Shown here one piece after another: positions 9,414 to 18,618 of a DNA stretch of 64,000 nt. The stretch spans positions 107,671 to 171,670 of the forward strand of contig NZ_BIMC01000013.1 of assembly GCF_004000885.1 (NCBI RefSeq). Reading direction: 5' to 3'. Source of the DNA: Paenibacillus glucanolyticus NBRC 15330 (GTDB lineage Bacteria; Bacillota; Bacilli; Paenibacillales; Paenibacillaceae). The stretch's first letter is position 1. Each line of letters opens with the position of its first letter. Below the pieces are notes generated by a model that searched no databases, had not been told where the DNA came from, and saw only the letters and a program-made list of their open reading frames with translations. Position numbers and translations under genes: made by a program.

Positions 9414-10427
9414 TCATGCTATAGGATCTTGTTTTCCTAAAAGTGTGTGATTATATAATGCTTTCAGTAATTCAAATGTTGATTCACAATCGTTCAAAGC
9501 TCGATGTGCCGATCCTGATGTAATGTTAAAGAGACGGCAGAGAGTTTCGAGTTTATAGTCTTTCACAATGATTTGACTCTTGCGAGCAAACTTCATCGTA
9601 CATAATAATTGGCCATTCCAGGAGGGCATCCTGAAGCGTTGTGAAAATAATCGAAGCAACTCATAATCATATGAATAGAGATTATGGCCAACTAAAACCT
9701 TTGTATCACCTATAAAATTGATTAGTTTTTTCATTACTGTATATGTTGTCGGAGCTGTATCAATGTCGATTTGTCTGATCCCGGTTAGTTCTCTTATAGC
9801 CTTTGGAATTTTTATACCTGGGTTTGTGAAGCTTTGAAAGCGATCGATAATAACCCCATTTTTGAATTTAATTGCTCCAACCTCAAAAATACGTGCATAT
9901 TTAACATGAGTAGAATTAGTTTCGAAGTCGATAACTACGCCACTTAAAGGCATCAGGACTCCGTTGTAATCTTGGGGCCTATCCCTCTTCTTTTTTCTTA
10001 GTTTTTCTTCGTTTAATTGGTTTCTCCTCATCTCTACCTCAGTCGAAGAATATCCATGAAGTATACATTGATCAATAGAATCGATCTCCCCCATCTGATT
10101 GACTATACTTAGTACTTCTAGATAACGATCATTAGTAAACTCAAATGATTCAAATTTGTCTAGTACTCTATAAATCTCACTTTTGATTTGGGGATGAAGA
10201 ATCGATAGATAGGCTTCAGGAAATGCTAAAATAAGTGATCGGTTGTTATAAGATTTAACTATTACTTGTATTGCAGCAAGGATGCATTGACCAAATGCTT
10301 TAACTGGATTTGAAGTACTTTGATTGTAGTACAAGTATCCGTTCTTTATTCCTTGGATTTCACAATACATAGCAGCTGATATGTATCTTTCATACTGATA
10401 GAGTTCTATTGCCAACAGTACCTTCAC
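9414..10427 (-). CDS. DEDDh 3'-5' exonuclease (DnaQ/epsilon-like) with an extra N-terminal domain
   Basis: 337 residues, GTG start. Residues ~165-330 are a DnaQ-type exonuclease: VVIDFET (Asp, Glu), VGHNLYSYD (Asp), then HRALNDCEST (His, Asp), so all DEDDh residues are present. The first ~110 residues are a separate domain I do not recognise, joined by a charged helix rich in Lys/Arg. Middle gene of the 11597-8545 operon; likely role is DNA end trimming or proofreading in element replication. Confidence 0.85.
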   Translation of the reverse strand: MKVLLAIELYQYERYISAAMYCEIQGIKNGYLYYNQSTSNPVKAFGQCILAAIQVIVKSYNNRSLILAFPEAYLSILHPQIKSEIYRVLDKFESFEFTNDRYLEVLSIVNQMGEIDSIDQCILHGYSSTEVEMRRNQLNEEKLRKKKRDRPQDYNGVLMPLSGVVIDFETNSTHVKYARIFEVGAIKFKNGVIIDRFQSFTNPGIKIPKAIRELTGIRQIDIDTAPTTYTVMKKLINFIGDTKVLVGHNLYSYDYELLRLFSQRFRMPSWNGQLLCTMKFARKSQIIVKDYKLETLCRLFNITSGSAHRALNDCESTFELLKALYNHTLLGKQDPIA

Positions 10428-10445
10428 GTTATATTCTCACACCTT

Positions 10446-11597
10446 TCAAAACATAACTTTTTGTTCATCTAAGGTAGCAAGGATACTTTCGATCAATCCA
10501 GAATCAAAATGCCACAAGGGTTTGTTAGGCATTGATAATAGTTCTTGTAAGTAACCCATATCGATAAGCTCATCAATATATTTTTGAACTGACTTTTGAG
10601 TGTTATTAGATCTTGAGCTTAGTTGACTAATGTTTGTTTGGAAATCAACTACAAATAGAAATTGAAGTATCCCTTTTGCTCCCCAGGAGAGAAGAGGATC
10701 ATCCATAGCCATTTGCAATAATCTGGTTTCTGCTTGTTTTGTATGTATTACTTTGTTGACTGAATCTGACACTCGTTGTTTTTCGGAATTCATTTCTAGA
10801 AGTAAACCCATTCTGGTTAAGGGTGTATCTTGAAACCCGATTCCATACCAGAAGGATTTTTGATTAGGTTGAATAATTCGTTCGGGGATATACACAGATG
10901 TAATTTCAAACTCATGTTCAAGCGTTGCTATTAAAGTATGTGCAGCTTTAAATGAGTTGGTATCTTGCGTTATTTCTGATTTAATTTCATGGACAATTGC
11001 AAGATCTTCATAATCACTTATGGTGGGGAAATCGGTAATACTCATACCAATGATCTCCTGCATAAATAGAATAGAATTTCGAAGGGTATCTTGATCGTTA
11101 CTTATTAAAACAGAGCCGGACATTATGGCGTTTTCTTTTGGAGCTTTGAGATTAAAGCGCAGTTTATGAACGCCGAATGACGGATCAAATATTTGTTCGT
11201 ATTCTGAAACAATTCCGTCAGTGATGCTTGGTAGATGAACACGTTCATCTAGAACATCCTCTTGAGTTAATCCTAATTCCTTATAAACGGCTTCGATGTC
11301 ATCATCTAAAAAATCTACTATTATCTGTCTAGTTTGGTTGTTTACAGTCTGGGAATTAACAACTATGAAGTCTCCATAAATTTTCGTAACTTTGTTATGT
11401 TCTAATCTAATCAATCGATTAAAAGTCTCACTATTATCTTGTGCCTTAACATTGTATGCATATGAATATGTACCAAATGGTTTTATTAACATTAATTCAT
11501 CACCTATTAGCTTACGAAGTGCATGTATAGATCCATCAATTGATATTAAAGTAGGTACACCGGTTGCCTTCATAAGCAAGGCGGATACTTCACCCAT
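10446..11597 (-). CDS. DUF3846-like protein with a C-terminal winged helix, replication-associated?
   Basis: 383 residues, ATG with RBS AGGAGG. The N-terminal ~95 residues (ALRKLIGDELMLIKP, a Tyr-rich segment, NRLI, GDFIVV) resemble DUF3846, a small domain frequent in plasmid and phage proteins. The C-terminal ~75 residues look like a winged helix (GAKGILQFLFVV, NISQLSSRSNNTQKSVQKYIDELIDMGYL) of the kind found in replication initiators and MarR-like regulators. First gene of the operon with the exonuclease and GIY-YIG nuclease. The promoter carries a terminator leader. A role in replication initiation or control is inference. Confidence 0.7.
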   Translation of the reverse strand: MGEVSALLMKATGVPTLISIDGSIHALRKLIGDELMLIKPFGTYSYAYNVKAQDNSETFNRLIRLEHNKVTKIYGDFIVVNSQTVNNQTRQIIVDFLDDDIEAVYKELGLTQEDVLDERVHLPSITDGIVSEYEQIFDPSFGVHKLRFNLKAPKENAIMSGSVLISNDQDTLRNSILFMQEIIGMSITDFPTISDYEDLAIVHEIKSEITQDTNSFKAAHTLIATLEHEFEITSVYIPERIIQPNQKSFWYGIGFQDTPLTRMGLLLEMNSEKQRVSDSVNKVIHTKQAETRLLQMAMDDPLLSWGAKGILQFLFVVDFQTNISQLSSRSNNTQKSVQKYIDELIDMGYLQELLSMPNKPLWHFDSGLIESILATLDEQKVMF

Positions 11598-11659
11598 ATA
11601 CTTAACCTCCTAGATGTCTTGTAAAATATTTTATATTAGTATTACTGGTGGTGCGAATT

Positions 11660-11768
11660 CAAAACAAAAAATAAGCACCATAAGCAGCCTCTAATAGAGA
11701 CTGCCATGGTGCTTCCATGGGAAATACTTATTCCCCCTATTATACCCCAACTTTATTTGTATTGAAAA
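11660..11768 (-). promoter_or_regulatory. Promoter plus terminator leader of the 11597-8545 operon
   Basis: Minus strand: TATAAT (11739-11744); GGGAA...TTCCC mini-hairpin; GGAAGCACC; stem AAGCACCAT with ATGGTGCTT (11673-11681 with 11706-11714); then ATTTTTTGTTTT. The mini-hairpin, GGAAGCACC and terminator order repeats in other leaders here. Confidence 0.7.
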
Positions 11769-11772
11769 GTTA

Positions 11773-11985
11773 CTACTCTTCCCACAATTCCTCTGCAAGT
11801 CGATTAATACGGTCAGATTGGTTTTTTGTTTTTTCTGGATTAGTTACCCATTTTCCATTTACCAGATCTACTACATCACCAGGGGACGCTGCAGGATCCA
11901 CTAAACTTTTGCTTACATCTTGCGTATGACCATCAATCTCAATAATAACAATTTCCCCTTCAAATCGGTCGATGATGCCTTCCAT
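11773..11985 (-). CDS. DUF3006 protein
   Basis: 70 residues from the ATG at 11985 (RBS AAGGGAT). The sequence is typical of DUF3006: an opening beta strand pair IIDRFEGE-IVIIEIDG, then SLVDPAASPGDVVDL. The start overlaps the end of the upstream metallo-beta-lactamase gene, and DUF3006 genes commonly sit behind such ComEC-like hydrolase genes in Bacillota, implying they act together. The role of DUF3006 is not established. Confidence 0.85.
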   Translation of the reverse strand: MEGIIDRFEGEIVIIEIDGHTQDVSKSLVDPAASPGDVVDLVNGKWVTNPEKTKNQSDRINRLAEELWEE

Positions 11986-12004
11986 AAAAGTATCCCTTCT
12001 TTCA

Positions 12005-12910
12005 TTATTTTTCAACTGATACGGACCATTTCTGTCCATCTGTCGAGGCAAACACAGTTCCGTTTAAATCATTCCTATAGATATGTACATCTTGATCCTT
12101 TAGTCTCTGGAGAGTCTTCGATGTGGGATGTCCATAATTATTCTCTCCAACCTGAATTACGGCAAACTCTGGCTGGACGGCTTTGAGAAACTTGGAGCTG
12201 GTGGAGCCGGCCGACCCATGATGAGAAACCATAAGTAGATCTGCAGATAAATCTTTTCCAGAATCCATCATATCATTTTCGCTAATAAATTCTGCATCTC
12301 CTGTAAGAAGGGCAGATCTATCCTTATATTTCAATTTCAAGACTACACTATAGTTATTAGTGTCCTCATATTTATCCTTTACTGGGGCTAACATATCTAT
12401 CTCAATACCTGGTTCCCAGTCTAGTTTTACGCCAGCCTTTGCAGTTGTGATCTTCAACCCTTTTTCTTTAATGGCAGTAAGCAAAGACTCAAAAGTCTTT
12501 GTATTCTTAGTAACTTTAGGCATGTAGATTTTCCCAACATCTACATTGGAGACTACAGCATCAAGGCCTCCGATATGATCTGCATCCGGATGCGTTGCTA
12601 TCAAAATATCGATTTTTTCTACACCATAGCTCCTAAGATATTCTAACATCAACTCTTCTTTGTCGTTGTCTCCCCCATCGATCAACATGGTTTTACCTGT
12701 TGGACCGACCAAAAGTTGACTCGCTCCTTGCGATACATCGAGAAAAATAATGTTTAATTTTCCGTTTTCAATCTTTAAATTGGACTCAACAATCGGCTTT
12801 TGTTGCATTTTGGTTGCTGTAGAACCGGATGTTGTAGCCGTTGGAAATGAGCACCCAGATATAAGCAGCAAAAACACAGTAATGATGAGCAGGTTTTTTA
12901 TAAATTTCAT
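12005..12910 (-). CDS. ComEC/Rec2-like metallo-beta-lactamase-fold lipoprotein
   Basis: 301 residues. A lipoprotein signal peptide ends in LISGC (Cys20), so the protein is anchored outside the membrane. The rest is a metallo-beta-lactamase fold: the HPDADH metal motif near residue 105, LLTGDAE, and SHHGSAGS with a later GHPTS, which match the hydrolase domain of ComEC/Rec2. In ComEC that domain is thought to be the nuclease acting on incoming DNA; free-standing lipoproteins like this may degrade extracellular DNA, but the substrate is not proven. It forms a two-gene operon with DUF3006. Confidence 0.88.
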   Translation of the reverse strand: MKFIKNLLIITVFLLLISGCSFPTATTSGSTATKMQQKPIVESNLKIENGKLNIIFLDVSQGASQLLVGPTGKTMLIDGGDNDKEELMLEYLRSYGVEKIDILIATHPDADHIGGLDAVVSNVDVGKIYMPKVTKNTKTFESLLTAIKEKGLKITTAKAGVKLDWEPGIEIDMLAPVKDKYEDTNNYSVVLKLKYKDRSALLTGDAEFISENDMMDSGKDLSADLLMVSHHGSAGSTSSKFLKAVQPEFAVIQVGENNYGHPTSKTLQRLKDQDVHIYRNDLNGTVFASTDGQKWSVSVEK

Positions 12911-13027
12911 TTTTCTTAGTATCCCCTTTTAGGTTAATGGATTTTAAATTCATTATGTCGTTACTCATGGACATTTGTTTAAATATACAGTTATAATAAA
13001 ATCAACCGAAAGGAACGGTGTTCTATT

Positions 13028-13234
13028 ATGGAATATAAAATGGTGGGTTGTTGCGCAATTGTGGCCATCGCAATACTACAATTTTTTTACTTGATATGGG
13101 ATATTTTTTTGTTGAGTCCTACCGCAATTTTGGTCACGGGAATTGGTCTCTTGGTGGATCTAATCATACTTCGATTATTCTTTATTGACGAGGCTGAAGA
13201 GTTATACAGAAAAATCCTTAAAAAAGAATCCTAG
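13028..13234 (+). CDS. Small membrane protein
   Basis: 68 residues, ATG with RBS AAAGGAACGG, TATAAT about 35 bp upstream. Two hydrophobic segments (about residues 8-27 and 30-50) are followed by a charged tail ending in KKES. It is divergent from the hydrolase gene and converges on the ATPase gene, with a bidirectional terminator between. The function is unknown. Confidence 0.65.
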   Translation: MEYKMVGCCAIVAIAILQFFYLIWDIFLLSPTAILVTGIGLLVDLIILRLFFIDEAEELYRKILKKES

Positions 13235-13298
13235 TCGTTTCAATTTGGTTTCTTATTCGCTCCTTTCATATTCTTCTTTATTATAAACAAACAAAGAA

Positions 13299-13370
13299 AG
13301 AGCACTAGCGCATCGTGTTTCAGGGAGGTTTAGACTCCTGAAGAGTTTACACGAGAATGGCTAGTGCTCT
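13299..13370. terminator. Long bidirectional terminator hairpin
   Basis: An 11-bp perfect stem, AGAGCACTAGC with GCTAGTGCTCT, encloses further paired arms (CGTGT/ACACG and CAGGAGT-type). A T-run follows on both strands. It separates the small membrane gene (+) from the ATPase gene (-). Confidence 0.85.
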
Positions 13371-13377
13371 TTTATAT

Positions 13378-13397
13378 CCCATAAGCGCGTGCTAGGG
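13378..13397 (-). other. AYGC tetraloop hairpin
   Basis: Minus strand: CCC-T-AGC-ACGC-GCT-TAT-GGG, two 3-bp helices with a U/UAU internal loop and ACGC tetraloop. It lies directly 5' of the 13299-13370 hairpin and 25 nt after a TATAGT-like box at the end of the ATPase gene, so the stretch could be a short RNA of ~130 nt. It has the same plan as the hairpins in three leaders elsewhere. Confidence 0.5.
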
Positions 13398-13425
13398 ATT
13401 GTTCGTCCATTTCAATTACTTAGCA

Positions 13426-14790
13426 CTATAATAACATCTTCCTTGCCTCGTGGGAAGCAATTAGTCCATCCATGTAACGGCAATTGAGTGCATGAGGAGC
13501 TTGAGCGATGTGACCTTTACTTCTCGCTGTTTTTGTATCACAAGTCCATATGACAAACGTACCAGCATCCAGTTGCATGAGCTCATTAGGTTTTATTGAA
13601 CTGGTTTCTTGGAATGAAGAATGTATGATGTTTATGATAGCTTCAGCGCTTTGGTAGTCCATCTTAAGTCCAGTAATGGTTTTTACTTTTTGTATAATGT
13701 GATGATTTGATTGTTGATAGCGTTGAAATGACAATGAGATCGACAATTTCTCAGAATTAACAGTAGAGTCCATCAAATAATTGATAGGAGAAAGATCATA
13801 AGCCTGTGCATCATCTATAGTTAGAAAGCAGGGCAGCTCTACTGTAGAACTTGTCTTCTCAAAGAAACTGACACTCAACGCGTTAATAAACAGATTGCCT
13901 AAAAATGATCCATATTGAGGATGTTTTGATGTTCTAATAAACACAATCTTGCTTTCATTCAATACCTTTGAAACGCGAAAAGAGGACGTACTGTTTAGAA
14001 CTCTCATCAACCCTTTATCATTTGTGATGTCCTCAAAAAAGCGGATCACTTCATAATTCATCATATTATGCTTTGATATCACCACCTGTAGTCCTTCGTA
14101 ATAGTGTCCTTCAGGATACCTTGTTGGAACTAAAATACCATCGTCCTCATGTTCGAGATAATCAAGAACATGATGCTTAAAATAGTCAGTTATCGTTTGC
14201 CATTCTGTATTTTCCCTATATCCCTCTCTTTCTGTCATTTCTTCAACAATGTCAGCTAGGTAGCGGGGATCACTGTATAAGCGATTAAGATAAATAAGAT
14301 TTGCTCGGTCAGAATAGTATGCCTTTACCAATCTGACCATCCACCTACAATCGTGCTCAATGAAGTCTTTAAGATTTTCCTCGCAGTTCGCCAAACTTGA
14401 TGCAATTGCGCGTGATAGAATTTCTGCTGCGCGTTCTTCTAATAGTGGGTTCCAGCCAGATTCAAACTTAGGATCTACGGCATTCAGTAGTTTCACTTGA
14501 CTTGGAGTAATCCCTAAACGATTCATTTGTTTCTGCGCCCCTGAGAGAAGGCCTCCGTCTTCCTCTAAGACAACAATAGATCTTTTGTCTCCCCGAGATA
14601 AAGATAACAAATCATGGGTTATCCTTCTTAGCAAATGGATACTTGATTTTCCTGTTCCCTCAATCCCAAGTACAACCTCATGTTGAAATCTTAAACTTTC
14701 AGGTAAAGCAATTGGTTTGTTATTTGAGGCACTCCAACCCAGCACTAGATCATTGTTTTCCTGTTTTCTTGTTTTAAATAATTGGAACAT
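13426..14790 (-). CDS. VirD4/TraG-like DNA-transfer ATPase (coupling-protein family)
   Basis: 454 residues. A Walker A motif (GIEGTGKSS) lies near residue 42 and a Walker B (CFLTIDDAQAY) near 330. Between them, sequences such as NAVDPKFESGWNPLLEE and the late SFQRYQQS and DAGTFVIW fit the HerA/FtsK superfamily branch that contains type IV coupling proteins. There is no N-terminal membrane anchor, unlike classical VirD4. It follows the 3D-domain cell-wall gene by 15 bp in an operon, a pairing that suggests passage of DNA or protein across the envelope. No relaxase or VirB-type channel genes were recognised in the window. Confidence 0.72.
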   Translation of the reverse strand: MFQLFKTRKQENNDLVLGWSASNNKPIALPESLRFQHEVVLGIEGTGKSSIHLLRRITHDLLSLSRGDKRSIVVLEEDGGLLSGAQKQMNRLGITPSQVKLLNAVDPKFESGWNPLLEERAAEILSRAIASSLANCEENLKDFIEHDCRWMVRLVKAYYSDRANLIYLNRLYSDPRYLADIVEEMTEREGYRENTEWQTITDYFKHHVLDYLEHEDDGILVPTRYPEGHYYEGLQVVISKHNMMNYEVIRFFEDITNDKGLMRVLNSTSSFRVSKVLNESKIVFIRTSKHPQYGSFLGNLFINALSVSFFEKTSSTVELPCFLTIDDAQAYDLSPINYLMDSTVNSEKLSISLSFQRYQQSNHHIIQKVKTITGLKMDYQSAEAIINIIHSSFQETSSIKPNELMQLDAGTFVIWTCDTKTARSKGHIAQAPHALNCRYMDGLIASHEARKMLL

Positions 14791-14805
14791 CGTTCACTAT
14801 CTCCT

Positions 14806-15951
14806 TCAGCTATCAGTTGGTTTATTAGGTCCAATTACAGTCACTGTGAAGCCGTACTTTCGACCGAACTGCATGCAGTATTCTTCACTTTCAAAATAGA
14901 TATCAATTTTATTTCCTTTTATGGCACCCCCTGTATCTTCAGCTCTTCGGTATCCCAAGCCCTCAATATATACCCACCAACCAATAGGGATCACTTCAGG
15001 ATCGACTGCGATCGTTCGACCTTCTACTACTCTGGCTCCGGAATAAGTAATGCCGTATTGAGGATGATCCTCAGTTTTTCCTGTTGATTTTAGATGAGCT
15101 GAATAGGCTGACAGTTCAACATTGTGTAATATTTTTTCGTAGGGACCGTTATAAGGTGATGAGAGTGATGAGCTGCTAGCCATTTCTTTTACGGTTTGTG
15201 AAACAGGTTTATCTATAGGTTGTTGAACTGGCTTTGGTTTTTGTGTTCCAATTACTACTATTTGTGGAACCCCTTTTACTTCAACTTTGCCGGCGTCTTG
15301 TTCATTAACAAGAACACCGTTCTGGTAAGTTTGATTTGTCATCTTATGAATTTGCTGCGGAACTCCTTCCTGGGCTATTCTTTGTTCACCTACTGGAAGT
15401 GTTTCATCATATACGGTTATTGTTTCTATAGGTAATGTTTCAGTGGATGATCCGATATTTTGATTTATTTTTATAATGTGAATATCATCATCCTTCATCA
15501 ATGTCGCAGTACGAATTGGCGAAGTCTTATCGCTTGGCTCAAGTATAATTCCAACATCTTGAAGAGCAGCTTCCACTGTCTGTCCAGTTGAAGAAAAGGA
15601 ATAATTCGCACCTTTATATGTCACTGTGAAAGGTTTGGCATATCTGATTTGAATGGTCATATCGTTTTGCAATTCAGACTGAAGAGGTACCGAAATGAAG
15701 TCATTTTTAGAGAGCGGAATCAGTTCTTCCTGTAGCATTTCTTCTACGCTTTTACTCTCTGTTCTGATATCCAATACTTTTCCATCCACTTGAAGTTTTA
15801 TACTGGTATAATCACTACGAAATATAAATACAAAAAAGAGGATAGTTGCAATGGTGATTAGGAAAAATGTAAATGCGGCTACCCTTATCCAAGTTTTGTT
15901 CAAGAGAGAACTTACCAGATATCCTTTTGAATGGATTTGACGATTTTCCAT
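14806..15951 (-). CDS. G5/3D-domain cell-wall protein (YabE/Rpf-like)
   Basis: 381 residues. A cytoplasmic tail of ~22 residues is followed by one transmembrane segment (about 23-45). Two DUF348-type ubiquitin-like repeats (about 50-170) and a G5-like domain come next, then a linker rich in Pro/Ser, then a C-terminal 3D domain with the signature DTGGAIKGNKIDIYF. 3D domains are related to lytic transglycosylases; YabE-type proteins remodel peptidoglycan. Being first in the operon with the coupling-type ATPase, it may open the wall for DNA transfer; that role is inference. The operon has a terminator leader. Confidence 0.85.
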   Translation of the reverse strand: MENRQIHSKGYLVSSLLNKTWIRVAAFTFFLITIATILFFVFIFRSDYTSIKLQVDGKVLDIRTESKSVEEMLQEELIPLSKNDFISVPLQSELQNDMTIQIRYAKPFTVTYKGANYSFSSTGQTVEAALQDVGIILEPSDKTSPIRTATLMKDDDIHIIKINQNIGSSTETLPIETITVYDETLPVGEQRIAQEGVPQQIHKMTNQTYQNGVLVNEQDAGKVEVKGVPQIVVIGTQKPKPVQQPIDKPVSQTVKEMASSSSLSSPYNGPYEKILHNVELSAYSAHLKSTGKTEDHPQYGITYSGARVVEGRTIAVDPEVIPIGWWVYIEGLGYRRAEDTGGAIKGNKIDIYFESEEYCMQFGRKYGFTVTVIGPNKPTDS

Positions 15952-15984
15952 GCTTATTTATATACACCTCCATATAACGAAATT

Positions 15985-16104
15985 TATACAACAAGAAAAG
16001 CACCTCAAAGTGAGCCTGTTAAGGCTACCTTGAGGTGCTTCCCCATTTAACACATATAAATTGCTGGCTAAATCTATTATTGAATATTGTGCGTTAGTCG
16101 TCAA
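15985..16104 (-). promoter_or_regulatory. Promoter plus terminator leader of the 3D-protein/ATPase operon
   Basis: Minus strand: TTGACG (16099-16104), 17-bp spacer, AATAAT (16076-16081), about 34 nt, GGAAGCACC, then stem AAGCACCTCAAAG with the matching arm CTTTGAGGTGCTT (15998-16040) with an inner GCC/GGC stem, then TTCTTGTT. The promoter overlaps the stop codon of the upstream gene. Confidence 0.75.
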
Positions 16105-16400
16105 GCAATGGGCGTATAATACCAGTAGAAGCCGTCTCTATAGCTTATGTTGAAATGCCCCTGGTCTGTGAGAACCTCAAATGTTTCCCCATTGTTCTTA
16201 TTAGGTGAATTAATTCTTATGGAACGTACTTCATAATTTTCTCGTAAGAAAATACTATAGATAGAATCGATATGATCCATTGGTGTGAGAGGTGCAATCT
16301 CAACATCAGAATTAACCTCAGATGGTTTAGAATTGACTACATATTCGAAGTCAAAACATAGTTGTGCATAATCTGGTATAGTTTTTAATATTGGCCCCAT
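16101..16400 (-). CDS. Hypothetical protein
   Basis: 99 residues, ATG with RBS AAGGAT. Beta-rich C-terminus (GHFNISYRDGFYWYY). It is divergent from the LytTR regulator, sharing an 80-bp promoter region. No family recognised. Confidence 0.6.
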   Translation of the reverse strand: MGPILKTIPDYAQLCFDFEYVVNSKPSEVNSDVEIAPLTPMDHIDSIYSIFLRENYEVRSIRINSPNKNNGETFEVLTDQGHFNISYRDGFYWYYTPIA

Positions 16401-16482
16401 GTTGGTCTATCCTTTTTGTTTAGTTTATAATTAAAAGACAGTTTCGTTGTTGCAGCAAGCAGTACATAAGCGAGGTCATGGT

Positions 16483-17241
16483 ATGAAGATTAAAACTATA
16501 ATTGCAGAGGATGATTTATCTCAACGAACCGTGGTCCATGAATATGCAAGTGAATTAGGACTAGAAGTGGTTTGTACTGTATCATCAGGTACACGTCTTG
16601 TTGAAGAGACATTGCTTCATCAACCGGATTTGTTGTTTCTCGATATTTCGCTTATGAAGCTCAATGGACTTGATGCCTACAGGCGAATATTAGAAATGGG
16701 TCTTAACCCTAATTTAATTATTATTTCAGGATCTATTGATAGTAAACACCTGGTAGCGGGCTTCGAATTTGATAGCGTAGATTATATCGTAAAACCATAT
16801 ACATTTGATCGCTTTGCTAAAGCCGTAAATAAAGCCAAGAGAACAATAGAAGCTAAACACCTTCTTATGAACAGCACAAGCGATAACCCTTCACGCTGGA
16901 TCCTAATGAAACAAAATTATCGAGAACTTCGATTAAAAGAAGATCAAATCTTATTGGTTGAGAAAAGCAATCTTTTCCGCAATAGGACAAACGTATACTT
17001 AATCAATGGAACAATCGAGGAGACTACTTCCCAGCTAAGCGAGATCAAAGATTTGTGCTCTGAGTTAATAGTTTATTCACATAGAGCGTATCTTATTAAT
17101 TTGGCTCATGTTGTAGGTATTCAGCCAGATAAGTTTATTTCAAAGAATTTTATTGTTCAATTTGAAAATACTGGCCTCACTGCTCCTCTAACACGGAGGT
17201 ATTACAAAGATTTTCAGGACTCTTATGACCGGTATAAATAA
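16483..17241 (+). CDS. LytTR-family response regulator
   Basis: 252 residues from the ATG at 16483, chosen for GCGAGG upstream. The receiver domain has Glu9-Asp10-Asp11, phospho-acceptor Asp54 (LLFLD), a conserved Ser in IIISGS and Lys in VKPY. The C-terminal ~100 residues form a LytTR DNA-binding domain (ILLVEKSNLFRN, YSHRAYLINLAHV). LytTR regulators bind paired ~9-bp direct repeats and often control competence, bacteriocins or envelope functions. No histidine kinase gene lies nearby, so its kinase is elsewhere. One of the few plus-strand genes. Confidence 0.88.
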   Translation: MKIKTIIAEDDLSQRTVVHEYASELGLEVVCTVSSGTRLVEETLLHQPDLLFLDISLMKLNGLDAYRRILEMGLNPNLIIISGSIDSKHLVAGFEFDSVDYIVKPYTFDRFAKAVNKAKRTIEAKHLLMNSTSDNPSRWILMKQNYRELRLKEDQILLVEKSNLFRNRTNVYLINGTIEETTSQLSEIKDLCSELIVYSHRAYLINLAHVVGIQPDKFISKNFIVQFENTGLTAPLTRRYYKDFQDSYDRYK

Positions 17242-17264
17242 TCTTAGTAAAAGAACACTCTATT

Positions 17265-17582
17265 TTATCCGGAACGGACAGTTATTCCCCCATCCTTAAT
17301 TTTGCCCATTATATTGGTTGTTAGGTCTATCTCAATTTCTATCAGGGTATTTTCAACCCGTTGCAGCTTGCGCTCCAATTGTCTAAGAACGGGAGCGATA
17401 ATAACTTTATCTGATATAGCTCCTCCCCATTCCATTCGTTCATATTGAATAGAGCTACTAGTAAATGTTCCATTATGAAATCTGATTTGAATTTTGTATG
17501 AATAACCAACCGATAAATTCAGATGGTTTAACCAAGTGACAGTTTGGTTCAAAAGTCCTTTTTCATAAAGTGATACATCCAT
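17265..17582 (-). CDS. Hypothetical protein cut off from its promoter by an IS
   Basis: 105 residues, ATG with RBS GGAGGGG. No family recognised; a C-terminal helix with alternating charges precedes a Gly-rich tail. The IS3-family element at 17724-19003 lies between this gene and its likely promoter and leader, so expression may now depend on the IS. Confidence 0.6.
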   Translation of the reverse strand: MDVSLYEKGLLNQTVTWLNHLNLSVGYSYKIQIRFHNGTFTSSSIQYERMEWGGAISDKVIIAPVLRQLERKLQRVENTLIEIEIDLTTNIMGKIKDGGITVRSG

Positions 17583-17703
17583 CTTTAGACCCCTCCAACC
17601 ATTAATATGTGCGACTACGAGACTATTCTATCATTGGTTTATTCATGAAAAAACAGCGTATGACTGAAAGGTCCTGTTTTATGTCTGAACGGTCTCTAAA
17701 GAA

Positions 17704-17723
17704 TAAAAAAAGGGTCCCTCCAG
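17704..17723 (-). promoter_or_regulatory. Half of an attenuator hairpin split by the IS
   Basis: Removing the IS and one CCAG copy joins this segment to 19004-19025 and restores a hairpin on the minus strand: AAAGGG-cac-CTCCA, loop, TGGAGG-ga-CCCTTT, then TTTT. A TATAAA-like -10 box lies at about 19050. The IS landed in the hairpin loop. Confidence 0.6.
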
Positions 17724-17766
17724 TGGTCATAGCCCCGTCAAGTAGACATTAAAAAAAGAGATTTTA

Positions 17767-18618
17767 TTAAGCGGCGACTTTTTCCCGAAACTCAATCGGG
17801 GAGAGGTCGCCCAGTTTGTTTTGGAAACGTTCCATGTTGTAAAACGAAATATACTCCGTAATTTGGCTCCTGGCTTGCTCCAGATTTTGAGGTCTCTCCA
17901 AATACAGTTTCTCTGTCTTTAAGTGGGAGAAGAACGACTCAATGCAAGCATTGTCATAGCAGTTTCCACGCCGGGAATGGCTTCCTGTAAGCTTCTTCTC
18001 TTCAAGTAACTTGGCATAGGTTTGTGTTGTATACTGAAACCCCTGGTCCGAGTGGAGCAAGGAAGGTCCACATTTCAGTTTCTTCACTGTGTCTGTAACG
18101 AGTTTTAAGTCATTTCGCTCAGAGAGTTCCCACGCTACAATTTCATTGTTGTACAGATCCATCACCACGGAGAGATAAGCAAAATCATGCCCAATCCGGA
18201 CATACGTAATATCCGTCACGAGCTTCTGCACAGGAGTTGTCGCTGAGAATTCCCGATTTAGGACATTACGGAACAGAACGGACGGTTTCCGGCCAGCAAA
18301 TGGACGTTTCTTGCGAATCACGGAACGAATCTGAAGTTCTCTCATTAAGCGGCGTACCTTTTTGTGATTCACTACAAGGCCTTCTTTGCCTAACGCGGTT
18401 CGCATACGTTTGTAGCCGAAATAAGGACGAAGCCGATGAATGCTTAAAATATGTGCTTTCAGATCCGCATCCCGGTCTGCTCGTTTCTCTCTGAGGGCAG
18501 CATTTTTCTTCCATTTGTAGTAACCTGCACGTGAAATTTCAGCAATTTTACACAGCCAAACCACAGGTGCCCACTTGCTTATTTCTCGAACGGACTGGCA
18601 CCGGGCTTCGAAATCCAA
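17767..18618 (-). CDS. IS3-family transposase OrfB (DDE catalytic part)
   Basis: 283 residues. Carries the HTH_21 region at about 45-100 and an rve integrase core: Asp in VTDITYV, Asp in LLHSDQGFQYT, Glu in NACIESFFSHLK, giving DDE with the K/R spacing of the IS3 family. It is normally made as an OrfAB fusion by -1 frameshifting from orfA, with which it overlaps by 40 bp. Confidence 0.95.
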   Translation of the reverse strand: MDFEARCQSVREISKWAPVVWLCKIAEISRAGYYKWKKNAALREKRADRDADLKAHILSIHRLRPYFGYKRMRTALGKEGLVVNHKKVRRLMRELQIRSVIRKKRPFAGRKPSVLFRNVLNREFSATTPVQKLVTDITYVRIGHDFAYLSVVMDLYNNEIVAWELSERNDLKLVTDTVKKLKCGPSLLHSDQGFQYTTQTYAKLLEEKKLTGSHSRRGNCYDNACIESFFSHLKTEKLYLERPQNLEQARSQITEYISFYNMERFQNKLGDLSPIEFREKVAA

